Assembly: GCA_027459625.1 (NCBI GenBank)
Contig: DAIDHP010000024.1
Location: 1 to 58,781, forward strand
Reading direction: 5' to 3'
Length of the DNA stretch: 58,781 nt
Source: Chthonomonadales bacterium
GTDB lineage: Bacteria; Armatimonadota; Chthonomonadetes; Chthonomonadales; CAJBBX01
Both the position numbers and the translations under genes were made by a program. The notes under the pieces are model-generated. The model was not told where the DNA came from. It made no database searches and saw only the letters and a program-made list of their open reading frames with translations. Below, in pieces: positions 1 to 7,846 of the stretch; position 1 is the first letter of the stretch; each line of letters begins with the position of its first letter.

Positions 1-2
1 AA

Positions 3-626
3 CCGATATGGGTGCCTCAACCGAACAAAGAACCGCTGGAATGGAAAACGTTTGGCTCGAATTTCATGCCAGACCCGCATTCATACGGATACCGATGGAG
101 CAGTCAGTTGGCGCATGTCAAAACGGCGCAAGGCACTCTCGTCAGGCTTCCGGAGTATTATCATCTCTCCGTTGATGCGAACCAAAAACCGATATGGGTC
201 CCCATCGCACCGAGCGCAGTGCCTCCGGAGACGAAACTTGCGAGCTTGAGTTTTGACCGTCCCTCCGAGCCGATAGCGAAACCCTTAACGACTCCGGATG
301 ATCCGAATAGCTGTTGGAAGAATCCGGGACCGGTTGCCGGTCCGTTCAAGGCGCGGATAGGCGACGGCAGCGTGGTTACCTATTACTGGTATCGTTTCGC
401 CGATCAGCCCGCACTGCTCAACGCAGGCCTCACCGATATCGAACGCGAGCATCTCCAGAAACGAGTGGAGATGATTCATCGTTCATGGACGAAGAACCGT
501 GAATATATCGCTCCGCCGACCATGGGAAAACTGGCGGATGTTGATCCAGCGCTAATAGTGACACCGCCTAAAGGCAAGGAGGTCGGATACGTGCCTATTG
601 CGACCCGTCAGGAATGGGGTGGATGA
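3..626 (+). CDS. C-terminal part of a conserved protein of unknown function (5' end off the window)
   Basis: The frame is open from the first bases of the window. A GTG at 12 is in frame, but coding sequence continues upstream of it, so the true start lies off the left edge. About 208 residues are visible. The fragment carries the short sequence PIWVP twice, once at the very edge and again near residue 60, which suggests an internal repeat or two similar strands. The C-terminal half has a YYWYRFADQPALL segment and ends with a DPALIVTPPKGKEVGYVPI stretch. No catalytic motif or transmembrane segment is visible. I have an impression of similar proteins in planctomycete-like genomes beside sugar-metabolism genes, but cannot name a family. 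It is followed by a 267-base gap without a gene before the oxidoreductase at 894. Confidence 0.75.
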   Translation, partial: PIWVPQPNKEPLEWKTFGSNFMPDPHSYGYRWSSQLAHVKTAQGTLVRLPEYYHLSVDANQKPIWVPIAPSAVPPETKLASLSFDRPSEPIAKPLTTPDDPNSCWKNPGPVAGPFKARIGDGSVVTYYWYRFADQPALLNAGLTDIEREHLQKRVEMIHRSWTKNREYIAPPTMGKLADVDPALIVTPPKGKEVGYVPIATRQEWGG

Positions 627-893
627 GCGATAAACCGACGCAGTCATTGAAAGCTGTTGCTCTCCGATGGATCATACCTATTTCAGAGGAATGAGCGTTG
701 AGATACTCACATATAATCGAATGCTTATCGGCGATTATCAATTTCGAGCGCTGAGGTACCTTGGTTTTGAGCGGGGCGTGGTATCACTCCCGCAATACCC
801 GCCTTGAGGTACAAGAAGCTGCGTCATTATTGCATCCGTTAGTGTGTCGTTATGAGGATATCCTTATTTCGTCATTTAGAGGGGAAAGCGAAA

Positions 894-2165
894 ATGTCAA
901 CTGAAACGCGCAAGTCCTCTGAAGGGAAATCAAAAGAGACCAATGAATCCGATATCAACCGCAGAGAGTTTATCTCAGGCGCGGTCGCTGCGGGGATATC
1001 ATTCGCCAGTGCGAAGGTAAATGCTAAGACTATTACGGGGGACAAGGGGAAACGGGTTATGAAAATCAAACTGGGTGTGATAGGAAACGGGGGGCGCGGG
1101 GACTGGATTACCGGGCTTTTTCAGCAGGATGGCGGATACGAGATACACGCAGTGGCTGACTATTTCCAGGAGGTGGCCGACGCATGCGGCGAAAAATACG
1201 GGGTGGCGAGGAACAGTAGATTTTCGGGGCTTTCCGGATACAAACGTCTTCTGGAGAGCGACGTGGAGGCGGTGGCGCTTGAGACGCCTCCGTACTTCTT
1301 CCCGGAACACGCCGAAGCGGCGGTCGCGGCGGGTAAGCATGTCTATATGGCGAAACCGGTGGCGGTGGATGTTCCGGGATGCGCGAAAATCGAAGCCGCC
1401 GCGAAAAAGGCGACCTCCAAGCGTCTCTGCTTCCTGGTGGATTATCAGATGGAAACCGACCCTCAAAACATCCACGTTGTTGAGCAGGTTCGGAATGGGG
1501 CGATCGGCAAAATTATCGTTTTGTACAGCCGATATTACGGGGGGCAGTTCGCCGACCCGCCTCTGACTTCCACCATCGAGAGTCGTCTTCAACACCTCAT
1601 CTGGGTCAATGACACGGCGCTTGGCGGCGGATATCATGTGAACGCCGACATCCATGCGGTGGATGCGGGAATTTGGCTGGCAGGATCGCACGTTGTGTCG
1701 GCGGATGGGATATCCCTGAAAGGAAGAGTGGATCCGCATGGCGACAGCGACGATGTCTTCCTTTTGAACTACGAGTTGGCAAATGGGATGATCCTCCAGC
1801 ATCAGGGACGCAGCTTCGTGGACATGGTATCCATCCCCGATTTCTGCTCGTGCATGGCGCACGGTCAAGGTGGCAATGCATTGCTCGGATATGGCGGGGT
1901 GGCGCAGCTAATCAACTCTACCACCGCATTCAAAGAGAATGTGGTGAACCTTTACGAGATGGGGGCTCGAAGAAACATCGCCGCATTCCACCAACTGATT
2001 CAGCAGGAGAATTACTCCAACGCCACCGTTCCACACGCGGTTGGAAGCGCAATGACCACCATCCTTGGCAGAGAGGCGGGGTTGAAGAGAGAGAAAATCA
2101 CAATGGCGCAATTGAAAAAAGAGAACAAAAGGCTGGAAGTGAACCTGCGAGGGCTGAAGGATTAA
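894..2165 (+). CDS. Tat-exported Gfo/Idh/MocA family oxidoreductase
   Basis: Predicted NAD(P)-dependent sugar dehydrogenase or oxidoreductase of 423 residues. The ATG at 894 is preferred over the upstream ATG at 852 because a GAGGGG ribosome site lies just before it. Near residue 25 is a twin-arginine signal (NRREFISG followed by an alanine-rich stretch), so the enzyme should fold with its cofactor and then cross the inner membrane. The Rossmann fingerprint GVIGNGGRG lies near residue 65. The usual EKP motif appears as AKPVAVD, with the catalytic lysine kept and the glutamate replaced. The substrate cannot be read from sequence. It is followed after 32 bases by a TIM-barrel isomerase-like gene, probably in one operon; this pairing is common in sugar-acid and inositol-type pathways. 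Confidence 0.88.
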   Translation: MSTETRKSSEGKSKETNESDINRREFISGAVAAGISFASAKVNAKTITGDKGKRVMKIKLGVIGNGGRGDWITGLFQQDGGYEIHAVADYFQEVADACGEKYGVARNSRFSGLSGYKRLLESDVEAVALETPPYFFPEHAEAAVAAGKHVYMAKPVAVDVPGCAKIEAAAKKATSKRLCFLVDYQMETDPQNIHVVEQVRNGAIGKIIVLYSRYYGGQFADPPLTSTIESRLQHLIWVNDTALGGGYHVNADIHAVDAGIWLAGSHVVSADGISLKGRVDPHGDSDDVFLLNYELANGMILQHQGRSFVDMVSIPDFCSCMAHGQGGNALLGYGGVAQLINSTTAFKENVVNLYEMGARRNIAAFHQLIQQENYSNATVPHAVGSAMTTILGREAGLKREKITMAQLKKENKRLEVNLRGLKD

Positions 2166-2197
2166 AATAAAAGCGAGAAACTAAGGGAGGATGGAAC

Positions 2198-3094
2198 ATG
2201 CAACAAACGGAAATCGTGTCGCTAATGATCCTATCGCTGGCTTTTTGCGCCATGACGGGAGCAAACGCAAGAGACGATAATATCGTCCCACTCAAGAACC
2301 CCTTTTTCGCGATGGACACCTGCACCCAGAAACGATACCCCATTTCCGATATCCCGCCTGAAGAGCAACTCGCTCTGGTCAAGAGTATAGGCTATAAGGG
2401 GATGAGTTGGACTCTCGGGGATTTGAATCAGGTGGTTGAGGTGGAAAAGGATGCGAAAAAGCTCGGATTGAAGATATTCGCGCTGTATGCTCCAATCACC
2501 CTCCAACGCGAGGAGCTATCCTATCCTCCGACTCTCATTCAGGCGATGGATGATCTCAAGGGCACGAATACGCTTATCTGGCTCATGATCAACAGTGACG
2601 CCTACGCCAAATCCTCGCCGGACGGTGACAAGACCGCCGTCCAGGGAATCAGAGAATTGGCGGATAAGGCGCAGTCCGACCATCTGCGTATCGCGATCTA
2701 CCCGCACGTTGGGACATGGACGGAGCGCCTGCAGGACGCTCTGCGCGTGGTGAAGCAGGTAAATCGAAAGAACGTCGGCGTCACCTTCAATCTCTGCCAT
2801 TGCCTGCAGGTCGGAGACGAACAGCTTATCCCTCAACTCCTCAAGGAGGCGAGCCCTCATCTCTTCATGGTAACGATCAACGGCTCCGACACGAACGCAG
2901 CCGGGGCGTCGTGGTCAAAATTGATCCAACCGCTTGGTGACGGGACATACGACATGGTTCCGCTTCTCAAGGAACTGCACGCGATAAGGTATTCAGGGCC
3001 GATAGGATTGCAGGGTTTTGGACTACAGGGTAACATCAAGCAAAACTTGGAGCAATCCATGTCCGCATGGCGCAAGCTAACGGGTCAGCGATAG
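2198..3094 (+). CDS. Secreted sugar phosphate isomerase/epimerase-like TIM-barrel protein
   Basis: 298 residues with a Sec-type signal peptide (hydrophobic core ILSLAFCAM, probable cleavage after ANA). The start follows a GGGAGG ribosome site. The rest fits the xylose-isomerase-like TIM barrel (AP endonuclease 2 fold): an early YKGMSW strand, a central region with IAIYPHVG, then VGVTFNLCHCLQ and a C-terminal SGPIGLQGFG. Such proteins isomerise or epimerise sugars or keto-sugars using a divalent metal. Histidines and acidic residues suited to metal binding are present, but I cannot assign each one. Its position 32 bases after a Tat-exported oxidoreductase suggests both act on the same free sugar outside the cytoplasm. 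The exact reaction is unknown. Confidence 0.82.
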   Translation: MQQTEIVSLMILSLAFCAMTGANARDDNIVPLKNPFFAMDTCTQKRYPISDIPPEEQLALVKSIGYKGMSWTLGDLNQVVEVEKDAKKLGLKIFALYAPITLQREELSYPPTLIQAMDDLKGTNTLIWLMINSDAYAKSSPDGDKTAVQGIRELADKAQSDHLRIAIYPHVGTWTERLQDALRVVKQVNRKNVGVTFNLCHCLQVGDEQLIPQLLKEASPHLFMVTINGSDTNAAGASWSKLIQPLGDGTYDMVPLLKELHAIRYSGPIGLQGFGLQGNIKQNLEQSMSAWRKLTGQR

Positions 3095-3117
3095 GCGGGG
3101 CGCAACGCCCCATGCGT

Positions 3118-3923
3118 TCACTTCAGTTCCTGAGAGAAAAGCCAAACCCACGTTTCCGGGTCTTCGTATGCATTCCACCAACTGTCATGCCCCACGTTGG
3201 GGACCTCGGTAATCTTTGGGTCGCCTCCCGCCGCCTTCAAAGCGTTGTACATGTCGATGTTCAATTGAGGCTGCACCACATTGTCGATCTGCCCGTACCA
3301 TATCCAAATCGGCATCTGCGCGAAGAGTTTGGCTTTTGACGGGGTGCCACCGCCGCATATTGGCACCGCCGCCGCGAACAGATGGGGGGATAGTGCGCGA
3401 GGATATCCCACGTGCCAAATCCTCCCATGGAGAGCCCTGTGATGTAAATGCGCTTGGGGTCGATGTTAAATTCCCGGCGGATTTCATTCAACACCGCCAT
3501 CGCGTTTGTAGAGGCTTGAGTCATCTTATTCAGAACGGAGAGTTTGCCTGCGTTATTGATAATGGGCGCCCACATGTCGTTCAACGGGCATTGTGGCACA
3601 ATGACAAAGCAAGGGTACTTGGAGCGATATTCGTTGGAGGCGAGTATGCTCAAATCATTATGAAGTTCAGCAATGTTGTCATTCCCTCGCTCCCCGATAC
3701 CGTGAAGCATCAGCACAAGAGGATACGATTTGTTCTTGTCGTAATTCCATGGGACCAGCAAACGGAATGACAAGGTGGAACCGTCCTTCGCGGTGTAAAT
3801 ACGCGCTTCGAAGCGATCCTCGCGCTTCAACTCCTGCAGGGGAGTGGGGTTCGCCAAGGCGAAATGCGATGTCATTAGGATCAACAATGCGGCAAAAAGC
3901 CACAAATATCGCATTTTTCTCAT
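3118..3923 (-). pseudogene. Secreted alpha/beta hydrolase (prolyl-oligopeptidase/esterase type), interrupted by a frameshift
   Basis: Two adjacent reverse frames join into one protein of about 268 residues. The ATG at 3923 follows an AAGGAG site and begins a signal peptide (LWLFAALLILMTSHFALA). The first part contains the oxyanion segment LMLHGIGERG and the nucleophile elbow GLSMGGFGTWD. The second frame supplies LFAAAVPICGGG, the acid region WYGQIDNVV and the histidine region VGHDSWW. The break falls in a run of six G on the plus strand at 3384-3389; one more base would restore YPPHLFAAAVP. Everything else is intact, so this is either a recent frameshift, a slippage-prone tract or a sequencing error. 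Likely role: deacylation of polysaccharide or oligosaccharide esters. It is convergent with the preceding isomerase gene. Confidence 0.82.
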
Positions 3924-3946
3924 CTTCACACTCCTTTTCTCTCCGG

Positions 3947-3967
3947 GATCTGTCGGATCGGCCCGAT
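3947..3967. repeat. Diverged inverted copy of a 22-base palindromic repeat
   Basis: Lies in the 5' leader of the frameshifted hydrolase. Its reverse complement matches the 22-base element found at 4923 and 5920 with about three substitutions. See those entries. Confidence 0.5.
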
Positions 3968-4066
3968 GAACCAGAGTTGCCACTTTAAGGCAATTGAGGT
4001 ATTGTATCTCATATCCCACGCTTCATTCAAGCGATCAATCGTGTGAAATAATACAGGAGGACATAT

Positions 4067-4912
4067 ATGAAAACTCTGCTGCCCATGCTGTTAATATTAA
4101 TCGCTTCGGTGACCGCGATGGCTTCCCCATATCCCATTACCATCAATATCTGGAATAAGCTAGCCCCGGGCGAAACCACCGCGAATCCCGGCGTGATTAC
4201 CTCGGATCATAGCGGAAACATCGATCGCATGACGGATGTCACCTTCCCGCAACTCCTAATCTACGGCATTGACGATAATAAAACCCATCCCGCCGTGCTG
4301 GTGTTCCCGGGCGGAGGATACTCTATTTTGGCGGTTGATTTGGAGGGCTCCGAAATCGCCAAATGGCTTAACTCCATCGGTTTTGTGGCGGCGGTGTTGC
4401 ATTACAGGGTGCCCAACAACCGGGAGGGAGCATTCCAGGACGCGGAACGAGCCATGTCTCTTATAAGAGCGAAGTCCAAGAAATATCGGATTAACCCTAA
4501 GGAGATTGGCGTAATCGGTTTCTCCGCGGGCGGGCATTTGGCGGCGCGATTATCCTGCGAGTACGAGAAAAGAGCGTACGAGCCTGTGGACAAAATGGAT
4601 AAGGTCAGTTGCCGACCCGATTTCACCATGCTGATATACCCCGCCTATCTGATTAACGGCAATACCGGGAAGCCCGCCCCCGAGGTCACCCCGCATAAAG
4701 GGATGCCTCCGATGTTTTTAGTTCAAACCATGGATGATCCTTTCCTGGACGCCCCCGCCTACGCGAAATTCCTCGAGAAGGCGGGTGTGAAGACGAAACT
4801 ATGCACCTACGAAAAGGGTGGACATGGCTACGGATTGCGAACGCCTGCCGACAATCCGCTCTCAAATTGGCCCAAGAAGGCGGAAAAGTGGTTGAATTCG
4901 ATTTTGCATTAA
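4067..4912 (+). CDS. Secreted alpha/beta hydrolase, acetyl-xylan-esterase type
   Basis: 281 residues. The start is fixed by a strong AGGAGG site seven bases upstream. The signal peptide MKTLLPMLLILIASVTAMA is followed by a mature protein with the strand FPGGGYSILA, the nucleophile elbow GFSAGG (about residue 150), an acid region TMDDPFLD and a catalytic histidine in KGGHGYG. This order matches the BD-FAE/acetyl xylan esterase branch of alpha/beta hydrolases (often annotated alpha/beta hydrolase fold-3 or dienelactone-hydrolase-like), which remove acetyl groups from xylan and other glycans. It sits between another esterase-like gene and a GH16 gene, consistent with removing decorations before chain cleavage. 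Substrate specificity is inferred from context only. Confidence 0.85.
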   Translation: MKTLLPMLLILIASVTAMASPYPITINIWNKLAPGETTANPGVITSDHSGNIDRMTDVTFPQLLIYGIDDNKTHPAVLVFPGGGYSILAVDLEGSEIAKWLNSIGFVAAVLHYRVPNNREGAFQDAERAMSLIRAKSKKYRINPKEIGVIGFSAGGHLAARLSCEYEKRAYEPVDKMDKVSCRPDFTMLIYPAYLINGNTGKPAPEVTPHKGMPPMFLVQTMDDPFLDAPAYAKFLEKAGVKTKLCTYEKGGHGYGLRTPADNPLSNWPKKAEKWLNSILH

Positions 4913-4922
4913 GCGAACCTAA

Positions 4923-4944
4923 GATCGGACCGATCCGTCCGATC
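4923..4944. repeat. 22-base palindromic repeat, copy 1
   Basis: Starts ten bases after the stop of the esterase gene. It has 7-base inverted arms GATCGGA/TCCGATC around CCGATCCG. An identical 22-base copy lies at 5920-5941, so the pair brackets the GH16 gene. There is no T-run, so a simple rho-independent terminator is unlikely. Confidence 0.75.
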
Positions 4945-4985
4945 TGCAGATTTACCGGAGAACCCCGAAACCAAGGAGCGAGCTA

Positions 4986-5897
4986 ATGACCGAAACTATC
5001 GCATTGCGCCAAGCTATCACCAGACGCCGATTCCTGCAAACTATGTCGGGAACGTTTCTCGGTGTTTTAGCGGGACGAGCTTTCGCACAGCAAGTGGATA
5101 CAAGCGGTTGGGTGACATATCATCCCGATCTCTTGAAGACCATGGTGAAACGTAAAAACGACATCTATCCACTCTCCGATCAGGGGAACCGTAAAAAATG
5201 GGTGAAGTACAAACCTTTGAACGATGAGTTCAACGGTGACACCCTCGACGCCACGAAATGGTATCCGAACAATCCCACATGGCAGGGAAGGCAACCGGGG
5301 TGGTTCGATCCTGAAAATGTGACGGTGCGGGATGGTTGCCTGAACCTAACGATGCGACTGGCAGAGCCTCCGGAAAAGATGCGCGTCTCAGGGTATCACA
5401 CCTACACCTCTGCGGCCGTGCAGAGCAAGGGGACGGCGCTGTACGGCTATTTCGAAGTTCGGGCGAAACCGATGGCGTCGGCGGGATCCAGTTCCTTCTG
5501 GTTTTACAAGTCCGATCCGGATATCTGGACCGAAATCGATGTGTTTGAGATCGGTGGCAAGGCGAAGGGATACGAGAACAAGGATAGCATCACCGTTCAC
5601 GTTTTTTACACCCCCACGATAAAATCTCACTTCCAAATTCACGATGAATGGGTGGCGCCTTTCCACATGGACGCAGATTTTCACGTTTACGGCTTGGAAT
5701 GGGATGAAAAGGAGTTGAAGTTCTATCTGGACGGTGTGCTGATTCGTAAGGGACCGAACACCTATTGGCATCAAGCCCTCACCATGAATTTCGATAGCGA
5801 AACGATGCCGGATTGGTTTGGCTTGCCCGACAAGGCGGACTTGCCCTCCGTCTACCAGATAGATTACGTGAGGTCGTGGAAGAAGAAAGGCGAATAA
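4986..5897 (+). CDS. Tat-exported glycoside hydrolase family 16 enzyme
   Basis: 303 residues starting after an AAGGAG site. The N-terminus has the twin-arginine motif TRRRFLQTM and an Ala-Phe-Ala-Gln-Gln cleavage region, so export is by Tat. The mature part opens with NDEFNGDTLDATKWYP and has the GH16 catalytic signature EIDVFE, whose first glutamate is the nucleophile and last the acid/base. Aromatic residues expected for a glycan cleft (GSSSFWFYKSDPDIWTE, YGLEWDEKELKFYLDG) are present. GH16 enzymes cleave beta-1,3 or beta-1,4 linkages in laminarin, agar, carrageenan, porphyran or mixed-linkage glucans. The sequence looks closest to agarase/porphyranase-like members, but that is an impression only. 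It is bracketed by two identical 22-base palindromic repeats. Confidence 0.9.
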   Translation: MTETIALRQAITRRRFLQTMSGTFLGVLAGRAFAQQVDTSGWVTYHPDLLKTMVKRKNDIYPLSDQGNRKKWVKYKPLNDEFNGDTLDATKWYPNNPTWQGRQPGWFDPENVTVRDGCLNLTMRLAEPPEKMRVSGYHTYTSAAVQSKGTALYGYFEVRAKPMASAGSSSFWFYKSDPDIWTEIDVFEIGGKAKGYENKDSITVHVFYTPTIKSHFQIHDEWVAPFHMDADFHVYGLEWDEKELKFYLDGVLIRKGPNTYWHQALTMNFDSETMPDWFGLPDKADLPSVYQIDYVRSWKKKGE

Positions 5898-5913
5898 CAA
5901 GCGTATTATTATT

Positions 5914-5941
5914 CGGACGGATCGGACCGATCCGTCCGATC
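5914..5941. repeat. 22-base palindromic repeat, copy 2, within a longer perfect hairpin
   Basis: Bases 5914-5938 form a perfect 12-base inverted repeat, CGGACGGATCGG and CCGATCCGTCCG, separated by one base. Bases 5920-5941 are identical to 4923-4944. It lies between the convergent GH16 and beta-helix genes. It may serve as a bidirectional 3' end structure, although no T-run follows on either strand. Confidence 0.75.
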
Positions 5942-5949
5942 AGGCATGA

Positions 5950-7599
5950 TCAGCCGTTCCCCTTTTGGGTGATATTACGGGAATGCTCGATTGAGATATC
6001 CGGTTGCCTGGTGAAAAAAGTTGGCAACGGATTGGGATCTTGGATGCGGTTGTCCTCAATGATTGCGCCATCCGTCCACTCGACATGGATATCCCCATCG
6101 TAATTGGAACTCAGCCGATTATTCCTGATGATGATCTCCCTGTTTCCCATCGCGCCATCGCCATGAACGTATATCGCCGCGCCGCCGTAACCGGATATTC
6201 CGTTGTCCCTAAGCGTATTACCCTCGACTAGGGCGTTCCACACGTAATCCGCCTCGTTCCAGTAATACTCGGGGCCAAGGCTGATGGCGGGCATGCCGCA
6301 CCCGACAATCACATTATCCTTAATGATGCAGTTGGAGCCTTTGATGAGTATTCCCCGTGACCGTGTGTCCCCCAAATGGCACCCGATCACCTTGCATCCC
6401 TGACCATCCGCGTCCGGGTTGCTCACCTTCGCACCTACTGGAACATTCAAAGACTTGTCCAAAGTGACAGTTAAAGTGTTATCCCCGTTCGCCTTGATCG
6501 CCGTAACCATCGCCTGAGCAAAGAAACCCTTGTTGTCGGATATCCTCGCCGGATCGCCGACTTTTAACCCTGCGTATCCGCTCTCCACCACCATCGTATC
6601 GCCGGAGACGCTCTTTACGGTTTGGAAGTTCCCGTGGATGGCGATGCAGTCGTCCAAAAAGACCCCTTTGAAGACACAATCCTCCAAATCCGTTCCAGGG
6701 TTCGCGCCGGTGGAATGAATACCGTCCGCCGCATTGGTGACCAACGGCGCCGCGGTGGCTCCCTCCGGCTTCGGCCCGAGCGCCCAAATGCAATGCAGGA
6801 TATGGTTTCCACCGCCTCCATCCTCCCTCAACGGCGCGAAACCATTACGCATCATAGTGACATCTTTAACGGTGCAGTTACGGCTATGATCCAAAAAAAC
6901 CTTGAATGGCGGATTCCCATAACGCCCTACTATCCAATCTCCGACGCCGAAATTCAGTTTCGGTTGATTGAAATGGATGCGGAATACTCCGTCGCCGATC
7001 GTCTCCATTGCGGGACTCCAGAAATCCCCATTTCCAAGTTTGAGCATCCTTGTTCGCCGGTCCACGATATTCGCCCCTCCGGGGAATTGCGTGGCGTTCT
7101 CGGGTGGAATTGGATATCCTTGGTCCGGTTTCCAATCACACCAAGCCTTGCCATCAAGATCATGTCCCATTCCAATCACGCGACCTTGATAGAATGTCAC
7201 CTCGTTTTGGGATAAAACGACGCCTTTTAGCGTCACATTAGCACAACCTTGAAGGTCGAAAAGATCGTGTCCCGCCTCGGGATCCTGCAAAATCAGTGTC
7301 ACTCCGTAGGCGGACAAGGTCGCATCCCTCCAACCCTGCAGCGTAAATACGGTGTGTTCCAGTTTCGGTAATAGATACACTCCAGGTCGAATTACGATAA
7401 GTCTCGCACCGTTTTCGTAGGCATTCTCAATCTCCCGGGGAAGCGTTTCGGGCGTTTTCGGATTCCCCACCTCCACCTTGCCCGAGGCGGGTTTCACGCT
7501 GAGGCGTGCGGATTTGCCGTAGATATCTCCGCTTGTCATAATAGCGCACAAACCCATGCATAAGAGGATCATCATCAAAATAACCGAAGAACGATTCAT
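5950..7599 (-). CDS. Secreted right-handed parallel beta-helix protein (pectate-lyase-like fold)
   Basis: 549 residues from the ATG at 7599, chosen over an upstream in-frame start because GGAG precedes it and it begins a signal peptide (MNRSSVILMMILLCMG). The sequence is rich in beta-helix rungs such as NVTLKGVVLSQN, NCTVKDVTMMRNG, GCKVIGCHLGDT, NCIIKDNVIVGCGMPAISLG and NREIIIRNNRLSSN. The middle contains a beta-rich insertion around GFFAQAMVTAIKANGDNTLTV. Beta-helix proteins of this size usually bind or cleave polysaccharides (lyases, GH28- or GH110-like enzymes). The N-terminal SVKPASGKVEVGNPKTP region leading into IENAYENGARLIVIRPGVY resembles the start of GH110-like or pectate-lyase-like helices. 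I cannot identify catalytic residues. It is divergent from the GH2 gene and convergent with GH16. Confidence 0.8.
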   Translation of the reverse strand: MNRSSVILMMILLCMGLCAIMTSGDIYGKSARLSVKPASGKVEVGNPKTPETLPREIENAYENGARLIVIRPGVYLLPKLEHTVFTLQGWRDATLSAYGVTLILQDPEAGHDLFDLQGCANVTLKGVVLSQNEVTFYQGRVIGMGHDLDGKAWCDWKPDQGYPIPPENATQFPGGANIVDRRTRMLKLGNGDFWSPAMETIGDGVFRIHFNQPKLNFGVGDWIVGRYGNPPFKVFLDHSRNCTVKDVTMMRNGFAPLREDGGGGNHILHCIWALGPKPEGATAAPLVTNAADGIHSTGANPGTDLEDCVFKGVFLDDCIAIHGNFQTVKSVSGDTMVVESGYAGLKVGDPARISDNKGFFAQAMVTAIKANGDNTLTVTLDKSLNVPVGAKVSNPDADGQGCKVIGCHLGDTRSRGILIKGSNCIIKDNVIVGCGMPAISLGPEYYWNEADYVWNALVEGNTLRDNGISGYGGAAIYVHGDGAMGNREIIIRNNRLSSNYDGDIHVEWTDGAIIEDNRIQDPNPLPTFFTRQPDISIEHSRNITQKGNG

Positions 7600-7846
7600 G
7601 AAGGGCTCCAGTCGAAATTCATTGCAGGAATTGGAAGCCTCGATTCGGACGCCTAACTCCCCTAAAGTATAACTGATAAACGCCATTAGTGATATTGGCG
7701 AACAAAAGATGGAATGCGCATAGCGGGTATCCTAAAAGAGAAGCAATTTCATCGCCGACAGCGCGGAGTCGCATCATGCAAGCCGCTTTTTGTTTGTTTT
7801 GTTTGTTTTCATAGATCCGTTTTCAATCTTAAGCATGGGGGATGTC

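Noticed and set aside
12-626. GTG at 12 as the start of the first gene
   Set aside because: The same frame is open upstream to the window edge with coding character matching a later repeat of PIWVP, so the start lies outside.
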